From contig CACMBV010000002.1 in assembly GCA_902612125.1 (NCBI GenBank), forward strand, positions 1 through 64,000: 64,000 bases of DNA, in the 5' to 3' direction. The DNA comes from an uncultured Verrucomicrobiota bacterium. Its GTDB lineage: Bacteria; Verrucomicrobiota; Verrucomicrobiia; Opitutales; Seribacteraceae. Shown here piece by piece: positions 26,881 to 35,812 of the stretch. The translations under genes and the position numbers were made by a program. Numbering within the stretch: the stretch's first letter is position 1; every line of letters begins with the position of its first letter. The notes beneath the pieces are model-generated. The model searched no databases, was not told the origin of the DNA, and worked only from the letters and a program-made list of their open reading frames with translations.

Positions 26881-28047
26881 TTACTTGGGGATGATAGGAA
26901 ATTTAACCCATTTATCCTTTGATTTTGAACTCTTCACTACCGTCTCGATAAAAGCCATTCCGATGATGCCGTCGCGGATATCCGGGAAATCGTAGCCAGA
27001 TTTTCGGGGGTATTTCCCTGCGACTTCGTCAGTGATTGCCACTGCTGCTGCGTTGTAAACATTTGCAAATGCTTCGATAAAACCTTCCGGGTGACCAAAA
27101 GGTATACGTGTATTTTCAGCCGCTGATCCTTTCACATAACCATTGCCCCGGCGCCAAACCTGCCGCGGAGCCCGGGCGTCCTTAACCAACAGATCATTGG
27201 GTTCTTCCTGATGCCATTCAATGGATTTCTTGGTTCCATACACGCGAATATTTAAATCATTCTCATCTCCATTGGATACTTGTGAAGCGTATATTATTCC
27301 TTTGGCCCCACCCTTGAAACGAACCAATATATTTCCATCATCATCGAGCTTACGGCCGGGAATATTAACGGAAAGATCGGCGCATAATTTATCAATTTCC
27401 AAACCAGTGATGTAATGAACCAAATTTTCGGCATGCGTTCCGATATCTCCCATACAATTTGAAATCCCGGCAATTTGAGGATTGGCCCGCCAGTTGGCAA
27501 TCGCCTTTTCCTCTCCAGTAAGTGCGGTAATCGCATACCCCTGGGGATACTCACAGACCACTTTAATAATTTCTCCAAGATCACCCTTGCTGACCATTTC
27601 GCGGGCAAGTTTAACCATCGGGTAACCTGTATAGTTATGAGTTAAAGCGAAGACTTTTTTAGTCTTGTTGACGATCTTTCGTAATTCCCTTGCCTGGGCT
27701 AAATCGAATGTAACGGGCTTGTCACAAATGACATTGAAACCAGATCGGAGAAAGGTTTTGGCCACATCAAAATGTAAATGGTTCCGAACCACAATGGTTA
27801 CAAAATCAATTTTTTGGTCTTCCGGTAAGGCCTTTTCTTTCTCTGCCATTTCCTGATAGGATTCATAGACCCTAGAAAGATCTAAGTGAAAATCCTTACC
27901 AGAAAGTTTACTTTTTTTAGGATCCGAGGAAAAGGCACCGGCGACGAGTTCGATATTTCCATCAAGGTTGGCCGCCCTTCGATGAACGCCCCCGATAAAG
28001 GCTCCGCGTCCACCCCCGACCATACCCATTCGCAATTTTCTTTTCAT
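26881..28047 (-). CDS. Gfo/Idh/MocA family oxidoreductase (long form)
   Basis: A 388-residue dehydrogenase with Rossmann motif 'MGMVGGGRGAFIGGVHRRAA', a form seen in the MocA-like subgroup that acts on sugar acids or inositol derivatives. The catalytic 'CDKPVTFDLAQA' (Lys) lies near residue 110. The C-terminal domain has 'SNCMGDIGTHAENLVHYITG' with Asp and His at the active site. It shares an operon with another family member and an isomerase, so a two-step oxidation/reduction with isomerisation of a sugar is likely. The substrate is unknown. Confidence 0.9.
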   Translation of the reverse strand: MKRKLRMGMVGGGRGAFIGGVHRRAANLDGNIELVAGAFSSDPKKSKLSGKDFHLDLSRVYESYQEMAEKEKALPEDQKIDFVTIVVRNHLHFDVAKTFLRSGFNVICDKPVTFDLAQARELRKIVNKTKKVFALTHNYTGYPMVKLAREMVSKGDLGEIIKVVCEYPQGYAITALTGEEKAIANWRANPQIAGISNCMGDIGTHAENLVHYITGLEIDKLCADLSVNIPGRKLDDDGNILVRFKGGAKGIIYASQVSNGDENDLNIRVYGTKKSIEWHQEEPNDLLVKDARAPRQVWRRGNGYVKGSAAENTRIPFGHPEGFIEAFANVYNAAAVAITDEVAGKYPRKSGYDFPDIRDGIIGMAFIETVVKSSKSKDKWVKFPIIPK

Positions 28048-28067
28048 ACCAAAAGTCGTCTTTTAAT

Positions 28068-29111
28068 TTATTGATTTTCCTTATCGAAGGCAGAATCAAA
28101 TGCCATTTGATTGGGAGTGAAATCCAATTGCTTTACAAATTCACAGGATTCAGTAGCACCATGGAAGCGATCCATGCGGCTGTCTTCCCACTCAATCGAA
28201 AGGGGTCCTGCATATTTAATGTCATTCAAAGCCACAATAATTTCTTCAAAATCTACATCTCCCCTTCCCACAGAACGGAAATCCCATTGTCGTCTTGGAT
28301 CCGCAAAAGTCGTGTGTCCACCAAAAACGCCGACAGTACCGTCTCCGTGCCCCCACCAAGCGTCTTTCATATGGGCATGATAGATCCGGTCCGAAAAAAT
28401 TCTTATAAACTTCACATAATCTACCCCCTGGTAGCCAAGATGAGAAGGGTCGTAGTTGAAACCAAATCTCTTGTGACCTTTCACCGCGTCAAGGGCACGC
28501 TGAGCACTCGCGATATCAAACGCTATTTCCGTTGGATGTACCTCCAAAGCAAAGTTGACCTCCTGCTTGTCAAATTCCTGAAGAATAGGACCAAAACGTT
28601 TGGCAAAGTCTGCAAAGCCTTTATCCCAAAATGCCTGATCTGTGGGCGGAAAGGCATAAATTGAATGCCAGATACTGGATCCGGTGAAGCCATTAACTAC
28701 CGCGGGAAAGTCGTCTTTCTTTTTCCGGCCCGGCTTCTCGTTGATAAAGTTTCGGCAAGCTTTGGCGGTCTTGGCCAGCTTTTTAGCTGCACGCTTGCGG
28801 ACTTTTTCCGGATCCCCCTCACCCCAGACATCCGGAGGAAGAATTGCCTGATGTCGCTCATCAATTAAGTCACACACTGCCTGGCCAACCAAGTGACTGG
28901 AAATAGCGAATGAGCTAAGTCCGTGGTCGGAAAGAATTTCCCACCTTTCCCTGCAGTATTTTTTGGAAACGGCGGCTTTATCCACATCAAAGTGATCTCC
29001 CCAGCAGGCGAGTTCAAGTCCATCATAGCCCATTTGGGCTGCTTTTTCAGCAAGATCGGGTAGGGATAGGTCGGCCCACTGGCCGGTAAACAAGGTTACG
29101 GGTCTTGGCAT
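28068..29111 (-). CDS. Sugar phosphate isomerase/epimerase (xylose isomerase-like TIM barrel)
   Basis: A 347-residue AP endonuclease 2/xylose-isomerase-like TIM barrel. The strand pattern is clear: '[20 protein letters not shown]', '[19 protein letters not shown]' (metal-ligand Glu), '[16 protein letters not shown]' (Asp/His), '[11 protein letters not shown]' and '[13 protein letters not shown]' (final metal-ligand Glu). It begins the operon with two Gfo/Idh/MocA dehydrogenases. It should isomerise or epimerise a sugar intermediate in the same pathway using a divalent metal. Cytoplasmic; no signal peptide. Confidence 0.88.
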   Translation of the reverse strand: MPRPVTLFTGQWADLSLPDLAEKAAQMGYDGLELACWGDHFDVDKAAVSKKYCRERWEILSDHGLSSFAISSHLVGQAVCDLIDERHQAILPPDVWGEGDPEKVRKRAAKKLAKTAKACRNFINEKPGRKKKDDFPAVVNGFTGSSIWHSIYAFPPTDQAFWDKGFADFAKRFGPILQEFDKQEVNFALEVHPTEIAFDIASAQRALDAVKGHKRFGFNYDPSHLGYQGVDYVKFIRIFSDRIYHAHMKDAWWGHGDGTVGVFGGHTTFADPRRQWDFRSVGRGDVDFEEIIVALNDIKYAGPLSIEWEDSRMDRFHGATESCEFVKQLDFTPNQMAFDSAFDKENQ

Positions 29112-29199
29112 ATTGTTGGAGGGGTTGAGTAGAGAAAATGATTTTTGAAAGACTTCAGACTAATGAGCAAACATTTTTTGAGATCTTTTCTCCATTTTG

Positions 29200-29865
29200 T
29201 CATTCATAAGGCAACACCAATACTTTTTCAGCAGACCGGAAGCCCAGATTTACCACTTTTCCTTTCAAGGTTTTGAGGGTGATTGCATCAGCACAAACTT
29301 CCTTCCCTATAATTTTTAATAACTGCCCTGGCACCAAATTTGATTTTCTGGCAAACCTGAGAAATTCTTTATTCTGATCAATAATTGACTCAATTCTAAC
29401 ACTTGCATCTTCAGGGAATTCAGACAGTGGCTTCGATGTCATCTGCTGGATAACACCACCCTTTGAAGGAATGGGGTCGCCATGTGGATCAAAACGGGGA
29501 CGGCCCAAGAAGTCATCCAATTTCTCCAGTACTTTTTCAGAAATCGCATGCTCTAATTCCTCTGCCTCCGCGTGAATTTCGCTCCAGTCCAAACCAAGGG
29601 TTTCCACCAAAAAAGTCTCCAACAACCGATGTCTCCGCAACATGTTCATGGCCAGCTTTTTACCCTTTTTGGTGAGAGAAACCCCGACTCTGGGGAAATA
29701 CTTAATCCAGCCATCCCTTTCCAGACTCTTGGCCATCGAGGTCGCCGTCCCTGGAGTCACTCCCAGAACCTTGGCGACCTGCCCCATGGGTACTTTTGAA
29801 ATTTCTTCCTCCAAGGTAATTACCAGAATTTCTTTCAAATAATTTTCTACGGTGGAAGTAGCCAT
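29200..29865 (-). CDS. mntR: DtxR/MntR-family metal-dependent transcriptional repressor
   Basis: A 221-residue regulator. The winged helix-turn-helix is at residues 1-65 ('VENYLKEILVI', 'QVAKVLGVTPGTATSMAKSL', 'TKKGKKLAMNMLRRHRLLE'). The metal-binding dimerisation domain is at about 65-140 ('WSEIHAEAEELEHAISEKV', 'DPHGDPIP'). A FeoA/SH3-like domain occupies about 150-221. With Mn(II) or Fe(II) such repressors bind palindromic operators. It is divergent from a metal ABC importer whose promoter holds an 18-bp palindrome, so it very likely represses that operon when metal is sufficient. The SH3-like domain makes it closer to DtxR/IdeR/TroR than to short Bacillus MntR. Confidence 0.88.
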   Translation of the reverse strand: MATSTVENYLKEILVITLEEEISKVPMGQVAKVLGVTPGTATSMAKSLERDGWIKYFPRVGVSLTKKGKKLAMNMLRRHRLLETFLVETLGLDWSEIHAEAEELEHAISEKVLEKLDDFLGRPRFDPHGDPIPSKGGVIQQMTSKPLSEFPEDASVRIESIIDQNKEFLRFARKSNLVPGQLLKIIGKEVCADAITLKTLKGKVVNLGFRSAEKVLVLPYE

Positions 29866-29891
29866 GACCTGAGTTTGGTATTTTAAGAAGA

Positions 29892-29919
29892 TTGACTCAA
29901 GGTATTTCTAATCTATAAT
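29892..29919 (+). promoter_or_regulatory. Sigma-70-type promoter of the metal ABC importer
   Basis: TTGACT (29892-29897) and a perfect TATAAT (29914-29919) are separated by 16 bp, upstream of the metal-binding lipoprotein gene (start 29954). Expected transcription start near 29926, inside the operator palindrome. Confidence 0.75.
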
Positions 29920-29935
29920 TTTGACTAATCAAAAT
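29918..29935. promoter_or_regulatory. Palindromic operator for the DtxR/MntR-type repressor
   Basis: ATTTTGACTAATCAAAAT has perfect 7-bp arms around a 4-bp centre. It overlaps the last bases of the -10 element and the likely transcription start, so a bound repressor would block initiation. Length and AT-rich symmetry fit DtxR/MntR-family sites; assignment to the adjacent repressor is inference. Confidence 0.7.
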
Positions 29936-29953
29936 AAATATTTCTGAATACTA

Positions 29954-30919
29954 ATGAAAAGATTTTTGCCAATCATATTTATTCCTATCTCATTTTGCTT
30001 TTTCCTCTTCATCGGTTGTGAGAGTAAACCAGCAAATGAGACTGGAGATTTGCATGCCACTCAAAGAATATCGATCGTAACCACCACTACTCAAGTTAAT
30101 GATATCGTCCGAAGATTGGTCGGAGACTCCTGCGTGGTAACTCCCCTGATGGGTCCTGGGATTGACCCTCATTCCTACAAACCCACGGCGCATGACATGA
30201 CCTCCATTTCGACCGCGGACCTGGTTGTTTTTCACGGACTCAAATTCGAGGGAAAATTAGCATCCTTGTTATCTCAGGGACATTCTAAAGTCACTAGCTA
30301 TGATGTAAGTTCTGCTGTCCCCAAGGACCTCTTGATTTATATAAATGAAACTGAGACTGACTTGCCCGACCCTCATATTTGGTTTTCACCCAAACTTTGG
30401 ACCATCTGTATCGAAGGAATTTCAGCATTTCTTTCGCGGGAACTTCCTCAATTGAAGGGAGAAATCGTCGATCGAAAAAAACTTATTCTGCGGGGGATCG
30501 AGAATGTATCCAACTGGGCTAGATCAAAAATTCAGTCTATTCCTGAGGATAAGAGAATTTTAATCACCAGCCATGATGCGTTTCGATACCTGGGTGAATA
30601 TTTTGATCTCGAAGTGATTGCCCTACAGGGGATCTCCACTCTTCAGGAGGCTGGATTAAATGACAGAACGAATCTGGTCGATTTCATCTCCAAGAAAAAA
30701 ATCAACTGCCTCTTTATCGAGAGTAGCGTCAATCCGAAAGGCTTGCAAGAGATTGCCAAAGAGACGGGTGCTCGAATTGGTAAACCTTTATATTCCGATG
30801 CTTTTGGGACTAGGGCTGACCTAAGTACCGGTCCCAATCAAAATACTTACGCACACGATACCTGGGAAGGAATGCTGGTTTACAATATTGAGACCATTGT
30901 AAATGGTCTCAATCCTTAG
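29954..30919 (+). CDS. Metal ABC transporter substrate-binding lipoprotein (TroA/ZnuA-like)
   Basis: A 321-residue cluster A-I binding protein. The lipobox 'FFLFIGCES' anchors it to the membrane (Cys near residue 23). Expected metal ligands are visible: His in 'GPGIDPHSYKPTAHD', His in 'DLPDPHIWFSP', a His in 'ILITSHDAFRYLGEYF' and Asp in 'PLYSDAFGT'. A His at the third position matches TroA- or ZnuA-like sites rather than the Glu of PsaA/MntC proteins. No long His-rich loop is present, so zinc versus manganese stays open. It is the first gene of a four-gene importer. Confidence 0.9.
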   Translation: MKRFLPIIFIPISFCFFLFIGCESKPANETGDLHATQRISIVTTTTQVNDIVRRLVGDSCVVTPLMGPGIDPHSYKPTAHDMTSISTADLVVFHGLKFEGKLASLLSQGHSKVTSYDVSSAVPKDLLIYINETETDLPDPHIWFSPKLWTICIEGISAFLSRELPQLKGEIVDRKKLILRGIENVSNWARSKIQSIPEDKRILITSHDAFRYLGEYFDLEVIALQGISTLQEAGLNDRTNLVDFISKKKINCLFIESSVNPKGLQEIAKETGARIGKPLYSDAFGTRADLSTGPNQNTYAHDTWEGMLVYNIETIVNGLNP

Positions 30920-30922
30920 GAA

Positions 30923-31687
30923 ATGAAACCTCAGGGTCTGCCCATCGAGGTTCATGACCTCACCGTTTCCTATCAAAAAAAACCGGTTCTTTACGGCGTC
31001 GACCTAGAGATCGCGGAAGGCTCGCTGGTTGGCATTCTCGGGCCTAATGGGGCAGGCAAATCCACCCTGATCAAAACCATCATGAACATGATAAAACCCA
31101 ATGGCGGCTATGTTAAAATATTTGGAGATGCCCCCCAAAAAGGAATCAAAAGAATCGGTTATATCCCTCAAAAGGAATCGGTTGACTGGGATTTTCCGGT
31201 CACCGTTTCCGATGTCGTGCTTATGGGGCGCTACGGCCATCACGGCTGGTTAAGCAGGATTGGCCAAGAAGATAGAAACAAAGCCAGTGAATGCCTTGAG
31301 CAGGTTAATATGCTGGCTTATGCCGATAGACCCATAGGTAACCTCTCCGGAGGACAGCAACAAAGAGTTTTCCTGGCAAGAGCCTTGGCTCAGGAGAGTG
31401 AGGTTTACCTAATGGACGAGCCGTTTGCCGGGGTGGATGCCGTAACCGAAAAGACCATGATTTCCATCCTCCGGGAAATGCAAAAATCGGGAAAGACCCT
31501 GATGGTGGTTCATCATGACTTAGCTTCCGCCAAAGAGTATTTTGATCAACTCCTGTTGCTCAATATGAGAAAAGTGGCTTACGGTTCAGTTCCAGAAGTT
31601 TTCACGCATGAATTGCTACAAAAGACTTATGGTGGAAAATTGGCCGTCCTTTCCGAAATGGCAACCAAGGTAGCCAAGGCTTCTTAA
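30923..31687 (+). CDS. Metal ABC transporter ATP-binding protein (TroB/ZnuC-like)
   Basis: A 254-residue ATPase with Walker A 'GPNGAGKSTLIKTI', Q-loop 'GYIPQKESVDWDFPVTVSDV' (this 'VDWDFP' form is typical of Mn/Zn importers of the TroB/MntB kind), signature 'LSGGQQQRVFLARAL', Walker B 'VYLMDEPFAGVD' and H-loop 'MVVHHDLASAKEYFD'. It begins 3 bp after the binding-protein stop with AGGA just upstream of the ATG. It powers the two permeases that follow. Confidence 0.93.
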   Translation: MKPQGLPIEVHDLTVSYQKKPVLYGVDLEIAEGSLVGILGPNGAGKSTLIKTIMNMIKPNGGYVKIFGDAPQKGIKRIGYIPQKESVDWDFPVTVSDVVLMGRYGHHGWLSRIGQEDRNKASECLEQVNMLAYADRPIGNLSGGQQQRVFLARALAQESEVYLMDEPFAGVDAVTEKTMISILREMQKSGKTLMVVHHDLASAKEYFDQLLLLNMRKVAYGSVPEVFTHELLQKTYGGKLAVLSEMATKVAKAS

Positions 31688-31721
31688 ATTCCATAACTGG
31701 GAAGCAAAACCAAACGTTTCG

Positions 31722-33197
31722 ATGGATTCACGAATAACTAAAGGGATTAAAAACTGGATAATCTATCTTGGGATTTTATCCGCTTCCTCTTTGCTACTCG
31801 ATGCCAAACAAATAGGTTCAGGAGAGGAATTTAACTGGCTCACCCAAGCGGAAAGGTTTTTTGAGATGAAAGACCCATCCGTTCGCAGGGTAGCCCTTGG
31901 GGCCTTGCTGATGGGAATTTCTTGCGGACTAATTGGAAGTTTTGTGGTCACAAGAAGGCTTTCGCTTTTTGGTGACACTCTTTCTCATGCGGTTCTTCCT
32001 GGAGTTGCCATTGGTTTTATTTGGGCCGGGGAAAAAGATAATTTTTCATTGATGATTGGGGCGGGTCTGGCAGGTTTTGCCGGAGTATGCTGCATCAGCT
32101 TACTAAGAAAATTTACTAAAATCCACCAAGACAGTTCTTTAGGAATTGTTCTCTCCGCTTTCTATGCAATCGGCATCTGTCTGCTCACCCGCATTCAAAA
32201 AATTGGATACTCCAACCAGTCAGGGCTTGATTCTTTTATCTTTGGGCAAGTGTCGGCCCTTTCATCAGATGATCTCATCGGGTTATTGATTGCCCTTGGC
32301 TTCATTGGGATATTCATTGTTCTAAACTTCAGGCAATTGCTGGCCACTGGGTTTGATCCCCAATTCTCTAAATCCATAGGCATCCCGAATGATTTTTTAC
32401 AATTTGGCCTCTGGGTGCTGATTGCTTTTTGCGTCATTTCTTCGCTGCAACTGGTTGGAGTGATCCTCGTTTCAGCCATGCTGGTAATTCCGGCCGCCAC
32501 CGCATCTCTCTTCTCCAAAAGAATGAAAGAATACCTGCTTCTCTCTTCCCTTCTGGGGGCGGGAGCCGGATTAGGCGGTACTTTTTTATCCTTTTTGGGG
32601 AAAAATCTTCCTGCGGGTCCAATCATCGTTTTGGTTTCTTCATCTATCTTTTTCTTGATTTTGTTCCTCAGACCAGAGAAGGGTGTTCTTTTCCGTTGGC
32701 TAAATGCCAGATCAGTGCAGTCTCGAATCGCCATCGAAAATATGCTCAAGACTGCCTTTCAAATCGTGGAACAGAACGGATTTGAAGATAATGAAATAAG
32801 TTCACTCGAAATCATGAAGAGGAGAGGTTTGAGCCGGGCAGAAGTTGAGAAGGAAATTGAAAACCTTGCCCATTCCGGACTGGCCACCAAAAATCTTAGC
32901 TCGAACCCTGCCGCAAATCTTCCTCCGCAAACAGTTCTAACTCTCACGCCCAAAGGCTGGGAATATGCATGCAGAATTGTAAGAAATCATCGACTCTGGG
33001 AACTTTACCTCACCGATGAAGCTCACTATGAACCCGATCATGTTCATGATGATGCAGAAAAGATTGAACATGTATTGGGCGAGGAAACCGTTCGACAAAT
33101 TGAAAGGCTCCTGAAAAATCCCAAAACTGATCCGCACGGGAAGCTGATCCCCAGCATCACGGATATTCACCAGGGCAGCCTTTCAAGATCAACCTGA
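31722..33197 (+). CDS. Metal ABC transporter permease fused to a DtxR-like C-terminal domain
   Basis: A 491-residue protein. After an N-terminal hydrophobic segment, residues 50-310 form the ABC-3 family permease ('GSFVVTRRLSLFGDTLSHAVLPGVAIGF', seen in blocks; 'VGVILVSAMLVIPAATASL'). From about residue 330 the chain becomes soluble: a winged-helix part ('RGLSRAEVEKEIENLAHSGL', 'LTLTPKGWEYACRIVRNHRL') and a dimerisation-like part ('DHVHDDAEKIEHVLGEE', 'KNPKTDPHGKLIPSI') homologous to the DtxR family. This cytoplasmic domain keeps His/Glu/Asp residues of the metal site. The fusion is known in some TroC-like proteins, but its role is not settled. Confidence 0.88.
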   Translation: MDSRITKGIKNWIIYLGILSASSLLLDAKQIGSGEEFNWLTQAERFFEMKDPSVRRVALGALLMGISCGLIGSFVVTRRLSLFGDTLSHAVLPGVAIGFIWAGEKDNFSLMIGAGLAGFAGVCCISLLRKFTKIHQDSSLGIVLSAFYAIGICLLTRIQKIGYSNQSGLDSFIFGQVSALSSDDLIGLLIALGFIGIFIVLNFRQLLATGFDPQFSKSIGIPNDFLQFGLWVLIAFCVISSLQLVGVILVSAMLVIPAATASLFSKRMKEYLLLSSLLGAGAGLGGTFLSFLGKNLPAGPIIVLVSSSIFFLILFLRPEKGVLFRWLNARSVQSRIAIENMLKTAFQIVEQNGFEDNEISSLEIMKRRGLSRAEVEKEIENLAHSGLATKNLSSNPAANLPPQTVLTLTPKGWEYACRIVRNHRLWELYLTDEAHYEPDHVHDDAEKIEHVLGEETVRQIERLLKNPKTDPHGKLIPSITDIHQGSLSRST

Positions 33198-33220
33198 ACT
33201 ACCTCTTCTCTTCCTAATCC

Positions 33221-34168
33221 ATGAACCTCATCCCGAAGTTTGATCCCGTAAGGGTTTTCTTGGAACCTTGGTCCACGCCCGAATTGATTTCATGGAATAG
33301 TCAGGTTATCCTCATGGGGTTGCTTGTATGCTGGGCAAGCGGAATGATTGGCTCGTTTATTGTTGTACGAAGAATGGCCTTAATGGGTGATGCCATAAGC
33401 CATGGGATTCTTCCCGGAGTCATCATTGCGTTTCTGGCCTTTGGTTCTCTCGACGTTGGGCCAATGCTTCTGGGAGCCTGTTTGGCCGGTTTAGCCTGCA
33501 GTTTTTCCATTGAATGGCTCCAACAAAACTCGCCCATAAAAAAAGACGCATCCATGGCCATTGTTTTCACTTCTTTTTTTGCCCTTGGGGTTACCCTGAT
33601 CAACTTGCAGACTGGCCACCTCGATCTCGACACAGACTGTGTATTGTATGGAGAAATTGGCCTCACTCCTCTTGCTCCGAATATCACGCTTGCAGGGAAT
33701 AATGTAGGAAATCGTTCATTATGGGTTATGGGCCTGATTTGCCTGATAATTGTATCCTTAATTTGTCTGTTCTACAGGCAGATTTTAGTGACCAGCTTTG
33801 ATGCCACGCTTGCTCATTCAATCGGCTTACCGGTTAAAAGTATTCAACAGTTTCTTATGCTGCTTCTCGCCCTCTCCACAGTGGCAAGCCTTGAATCTGT
33901 GGGGGTAATCTTAGTGGTGGCTATGTTGGTTTTTCCAAGTGTTACCGCGTCTTTCTTTTTTAGCCGCTTACCATCAATTTTAGTTTGTACTTTTCCCCTG
34001 GGTATCGCTTATACCTTTGGTGGGTTCCACTTGGCTTACTGGCTCGATTGCTCGATTGCCGCTGCTATGGCAATTACAGCCACAGTGTGCTTCATCGCAG
34101 CGTTGGGATTATGTCCCAACTCGTTTTTATGGAAAATAGTCGCCCACAAAAAAAGCCCTCATAACTGA
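33221..34168 (+). CDS. Metal ABC transporter permease (TroD-like)
   Basis: A 315-residue ABC-3 permease with eight or so transmembrane helices. Conserved stretches include 'GSFIVVRRMALMGDAISHGILPGV', shown in part, then 'TGHLDLDTDCVLYGEI', 'QILVTSFDATLAHSIGLP' and 'ESVGVILVVAMLVFPSVTAS'. It lacks the regulatory extension of the preceding permease, so the channel is an asymmetric heterodimer. The coding region ends inside a strong hairpin that probably terminates transcription. Confidence 0.92.
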   Translation: MNLIPKFDPVRVFLEPWSTPELISWNSQVILMGLLVCWASGMIGSFIVVRRMALMGDAISHGILPGVIIAFLAFGSLDVGPMLLGACLAGLACSFSIEWLQQNSPIKKDASMAIVFTSFFALGVTLINLQTGHLDLDTDCVLYGEIGLTPLAPNITLAGNNVGNRSLWVMGLICLIIVSLICLFYRQILVTSFDATLAHSIGLPVKSIQQFLMLLLALSTVASLESVGVILVVAMLVFPSVTASFFFSRLPSILVCTFPLGIAYTFGGFHLAYWLDCSIAAAMAITATVCFIAALGLCPNSFLWKIVAHKKSPHN

Positions 34169-34175
34169 GGGCTTT
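34152..34175. terminator. Bidirectional intrinsic terminator
   Basis: Perfect 9-bp stem AAAGCCCTC / GAGGGCTTT with a 6-nt loop. On the minus strand it is followed by a run of seven T, so it terminates the small Cys protein gene well; on the plus strand it closes the metal importer operon, overlapping its stop codon. Confidence 0.8.
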
Positions 34176-34200
34176 CAAATTTGCTATAGGTAGAAATCGC

Positions 34201-34500
34201 TTAGCTGGTTTTTTCTTTACCTTTGGCGACGGCTACTTTTGTGGCAACCTTGTTTGAGCAGTTACATCCAGAGATGGATACTCGAGAGCCGGCTTCAAGT
34301 TTGGTCGGGCAATCAAAACCTTCCATTTTGGTTTTGCTACCGACTTGGAATTTCTTTTCTTTTTTGCCAAGTGCAACAGTGAGAGTTTTAGATTCCTCAT
34401 CGAAGCCGACAACTTTACCTTTGATTGTTTTTGAAGGACAACCTGCAAAAACGGAACCTGCAAAGAGCAGTGATAATATAGCTGTGCTTAGGATTTTCAT
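34201..34500 (-). CDS. Small exported Cys-containing protein
   Basis: ATG at 34500 was chosen because it begins a signal peptide ('MKILSTAILSLLFAGSVFA'); an upstream in-frame start adds 13 residues without function. The 99-residue product has four Cys after the leader, in 'GCPSK', 'DCPTK' and 'GCNCSN', and a beta-rich centre 'KGKVVGFDEESKTLTVALG' that resembles short OB/DUF5666-like modules. 'FAGC' could also serve as a lipobox. It lies between metal-transport operons and reads toward the terminator. A metal-binding or redox role is possible; no family was recognised. Confidence 0.6.
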   Translation of the reverse strand: MKILSTAILSLLFAGSVFAGCPSKTIKGKVVGFDEESKTLTVALGKKEKKFQVGSKTKMEGFDCPTKLEAGSRVSISGCNCSNKVATKVAVAKGKEKTS

Positions 34501-34572
34501 GGTTATTATAAGTTTAGGGTTTGAATTTAAAGTACCCAATCAATAGTCAAATTGTGCTTTCACAAGACTAAT

Positions 34573-34588
34573 TTTCGTTTTTACGAAA
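34573..34588. promoter_or_regulatory. Inverted repeat in divergent intergenic region
   Basis: TTTCGT-TTTT-ACGAAA, perfect 6-bp arms, in the gap between the Cys protein (minus) and the HupE/UreJ-like gene (plus). It could be an operator; sequence differs from the palindrome upstream of the metal importer. Confidence 0.35.
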
Positions 34589-34623
34589 GAATTTTCATTA
34601 ATGTTACAAACCACTATTCTTAA

Positions 34624-35802
34624 ATGATTTTGAAAAAGTTTCTACCAGCCTATCTTTTTTTGAGTCTGCTTTCTGTCCATGCCCACCCAATCCCTGATAT
34701 TCCAGTCTTAGGGAATTTTTATTCCGATGGCAATGCAACCATAGTGGTGGAGATCGATCCACGCAGTTTTGCTGAAGATCCAGAGTCCATTCCTTTCATA
34801 ACAGAAAAAACCTTCCAAAATCTTTCTGACTCGAATAAATCAGAATTGCTTCTTGAAGCTGAACAAATGATCAAGGATGCTTTTGATTTACGCTTTGGTG
34901 AAATTTCATGGTTCCTTCCGGAATTTGACCTAAAGTTTATTGAAAAGGACGGTGGAGATCTAAGCGAAGAGGACATTGTTGTGATTGAGGGTCGTTATCA
35001 CACCTTACTGGATAGCAATGACAGCTTTTATCAGATTCGTGCCAAGGAGGAGGCTCCCTATGATTTGATTTTCACCAATCAAATTAACGGAAAACCACAA
35101 CGGAGAGTAAATGTACTTTTTCCTGAGGAAGAAAGTTTTAAATTTGATCTTTCCTTTATTGACGCAAAACCGCTTGCTCAACCTCAAGTTGAGCAAGCAC
35201 CTGGAATCATCGCTAAAAAAAGCGCGGAAGAGCGTAGAGAAGATGCAAGAAGCACCTTTTACTCGTTCACCAGGCAGGGTTTTGTTCATGTTCTCCCCCT
35301 TGGACTTGATCACATCCTTTTCGTGCTTGGTCTGTTCTTTCTTTCAAGAAAATGGAAACCTATTTTATATCAAGTCTCGGTATTCACCGTTGCTCACACC
35401 ATAACCCTCGGGCTTGCCACCCTGGATCTCGTTTCTGCCCCATCTAATGTGGTTGAGCCTATTATCGCTGCCAGCATTGCGGTGGTAGCCCTGGAAAATA
35501 TTTTCTTCCCCAACTACCGCCATTCTAGGCTTTTAATTGTCTTCTTCTTCGGCTTGATTCATGGACTTGGCTTTGCCGGTGCCTTGTCAGCTTTTGATTT
35601 GGACCCAACATCCCTTGTCATTGGTTTGCTTGGGTTTAATGTTGGAGTTGAATTTGGGCAGTTGGCCGTAATTGCCATCGTTTTTGTCCTCACCATCTGG
35701 ATCAAGGATGAAGCAAAGTACCGTAAATGGGTTGTCGTCCCCGGGTCAGCACTCATTGCATTGATGGGAATTTATTGGACTATCGAACGCGTTTTCTTTT
35801 AA
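34624..35802 (+). CDS. HupE/UreJ-2 family membrane protein with periplasmic N-terminal domain
   Basis: A 392-residue protein. A signal peptide (residues 1-21, 'LSLLSVHAHP') leads a soluble domain of about 190 residues, followed from about 215 by six transmembrane helices of the HupE/UreJ-2 type. Conserved membrane His residues are present in 'FVHVLPLGLDHILFVLGLFF', 'FTVAHTITLGLA' and 'FFGLIHGLGFAGAL'. The related HupE proteins move nickel or cobalt, but this extended subfamily has no proven substrate. It is the first gene of a plus-strand group with a Met-rich barrel and TonB receptor downstream, supporting a role in metal handling. Confidence 0.85.
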   Translation: MILKKFLPAYLFLSLLSVHAHPIPDIPVLGNFYSDGNATIVVEIDPRSFAEDPESIPFITEKTFQNLSDSNKSELLLEAEQMIKDAFDLRFGEISWFLPEFDLKFIEKDGGDLSEEDIVVIEGRYHTLLDSNDSFYQIRAKEEAPYDLIFTNQINGKPQRRVNVLFPEEESFKFDLSFIDAKPLAQPQVEQAPGIIAKKSAEERREDARSTFYSFTRQGFVHVLPLGLDHILFVLGLFFLSRKWKPILYQVSVFTVAHTITLGLATLDLVSAPSNVVEPIIAASIAVVALENIFFPNYRHSRLLIVFFFGLIHGLGFAGALSAFDLDPTSLVIGLLGFNVGVEFGQLAVIAIVFVLTIWIKDEAKYRKWVVVPGSALIALMGIYWTIERVFF

Positions 35803-35812
35803 AAATTTTTCA

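Noticed and set aside
34543-34553. Half-site similar to the DtxR/MntR palindrome (ATAGTCAAATT)
   Set aside because: Only one half matches; the second arm is absent, so chance is likely in AT-rich DNA.
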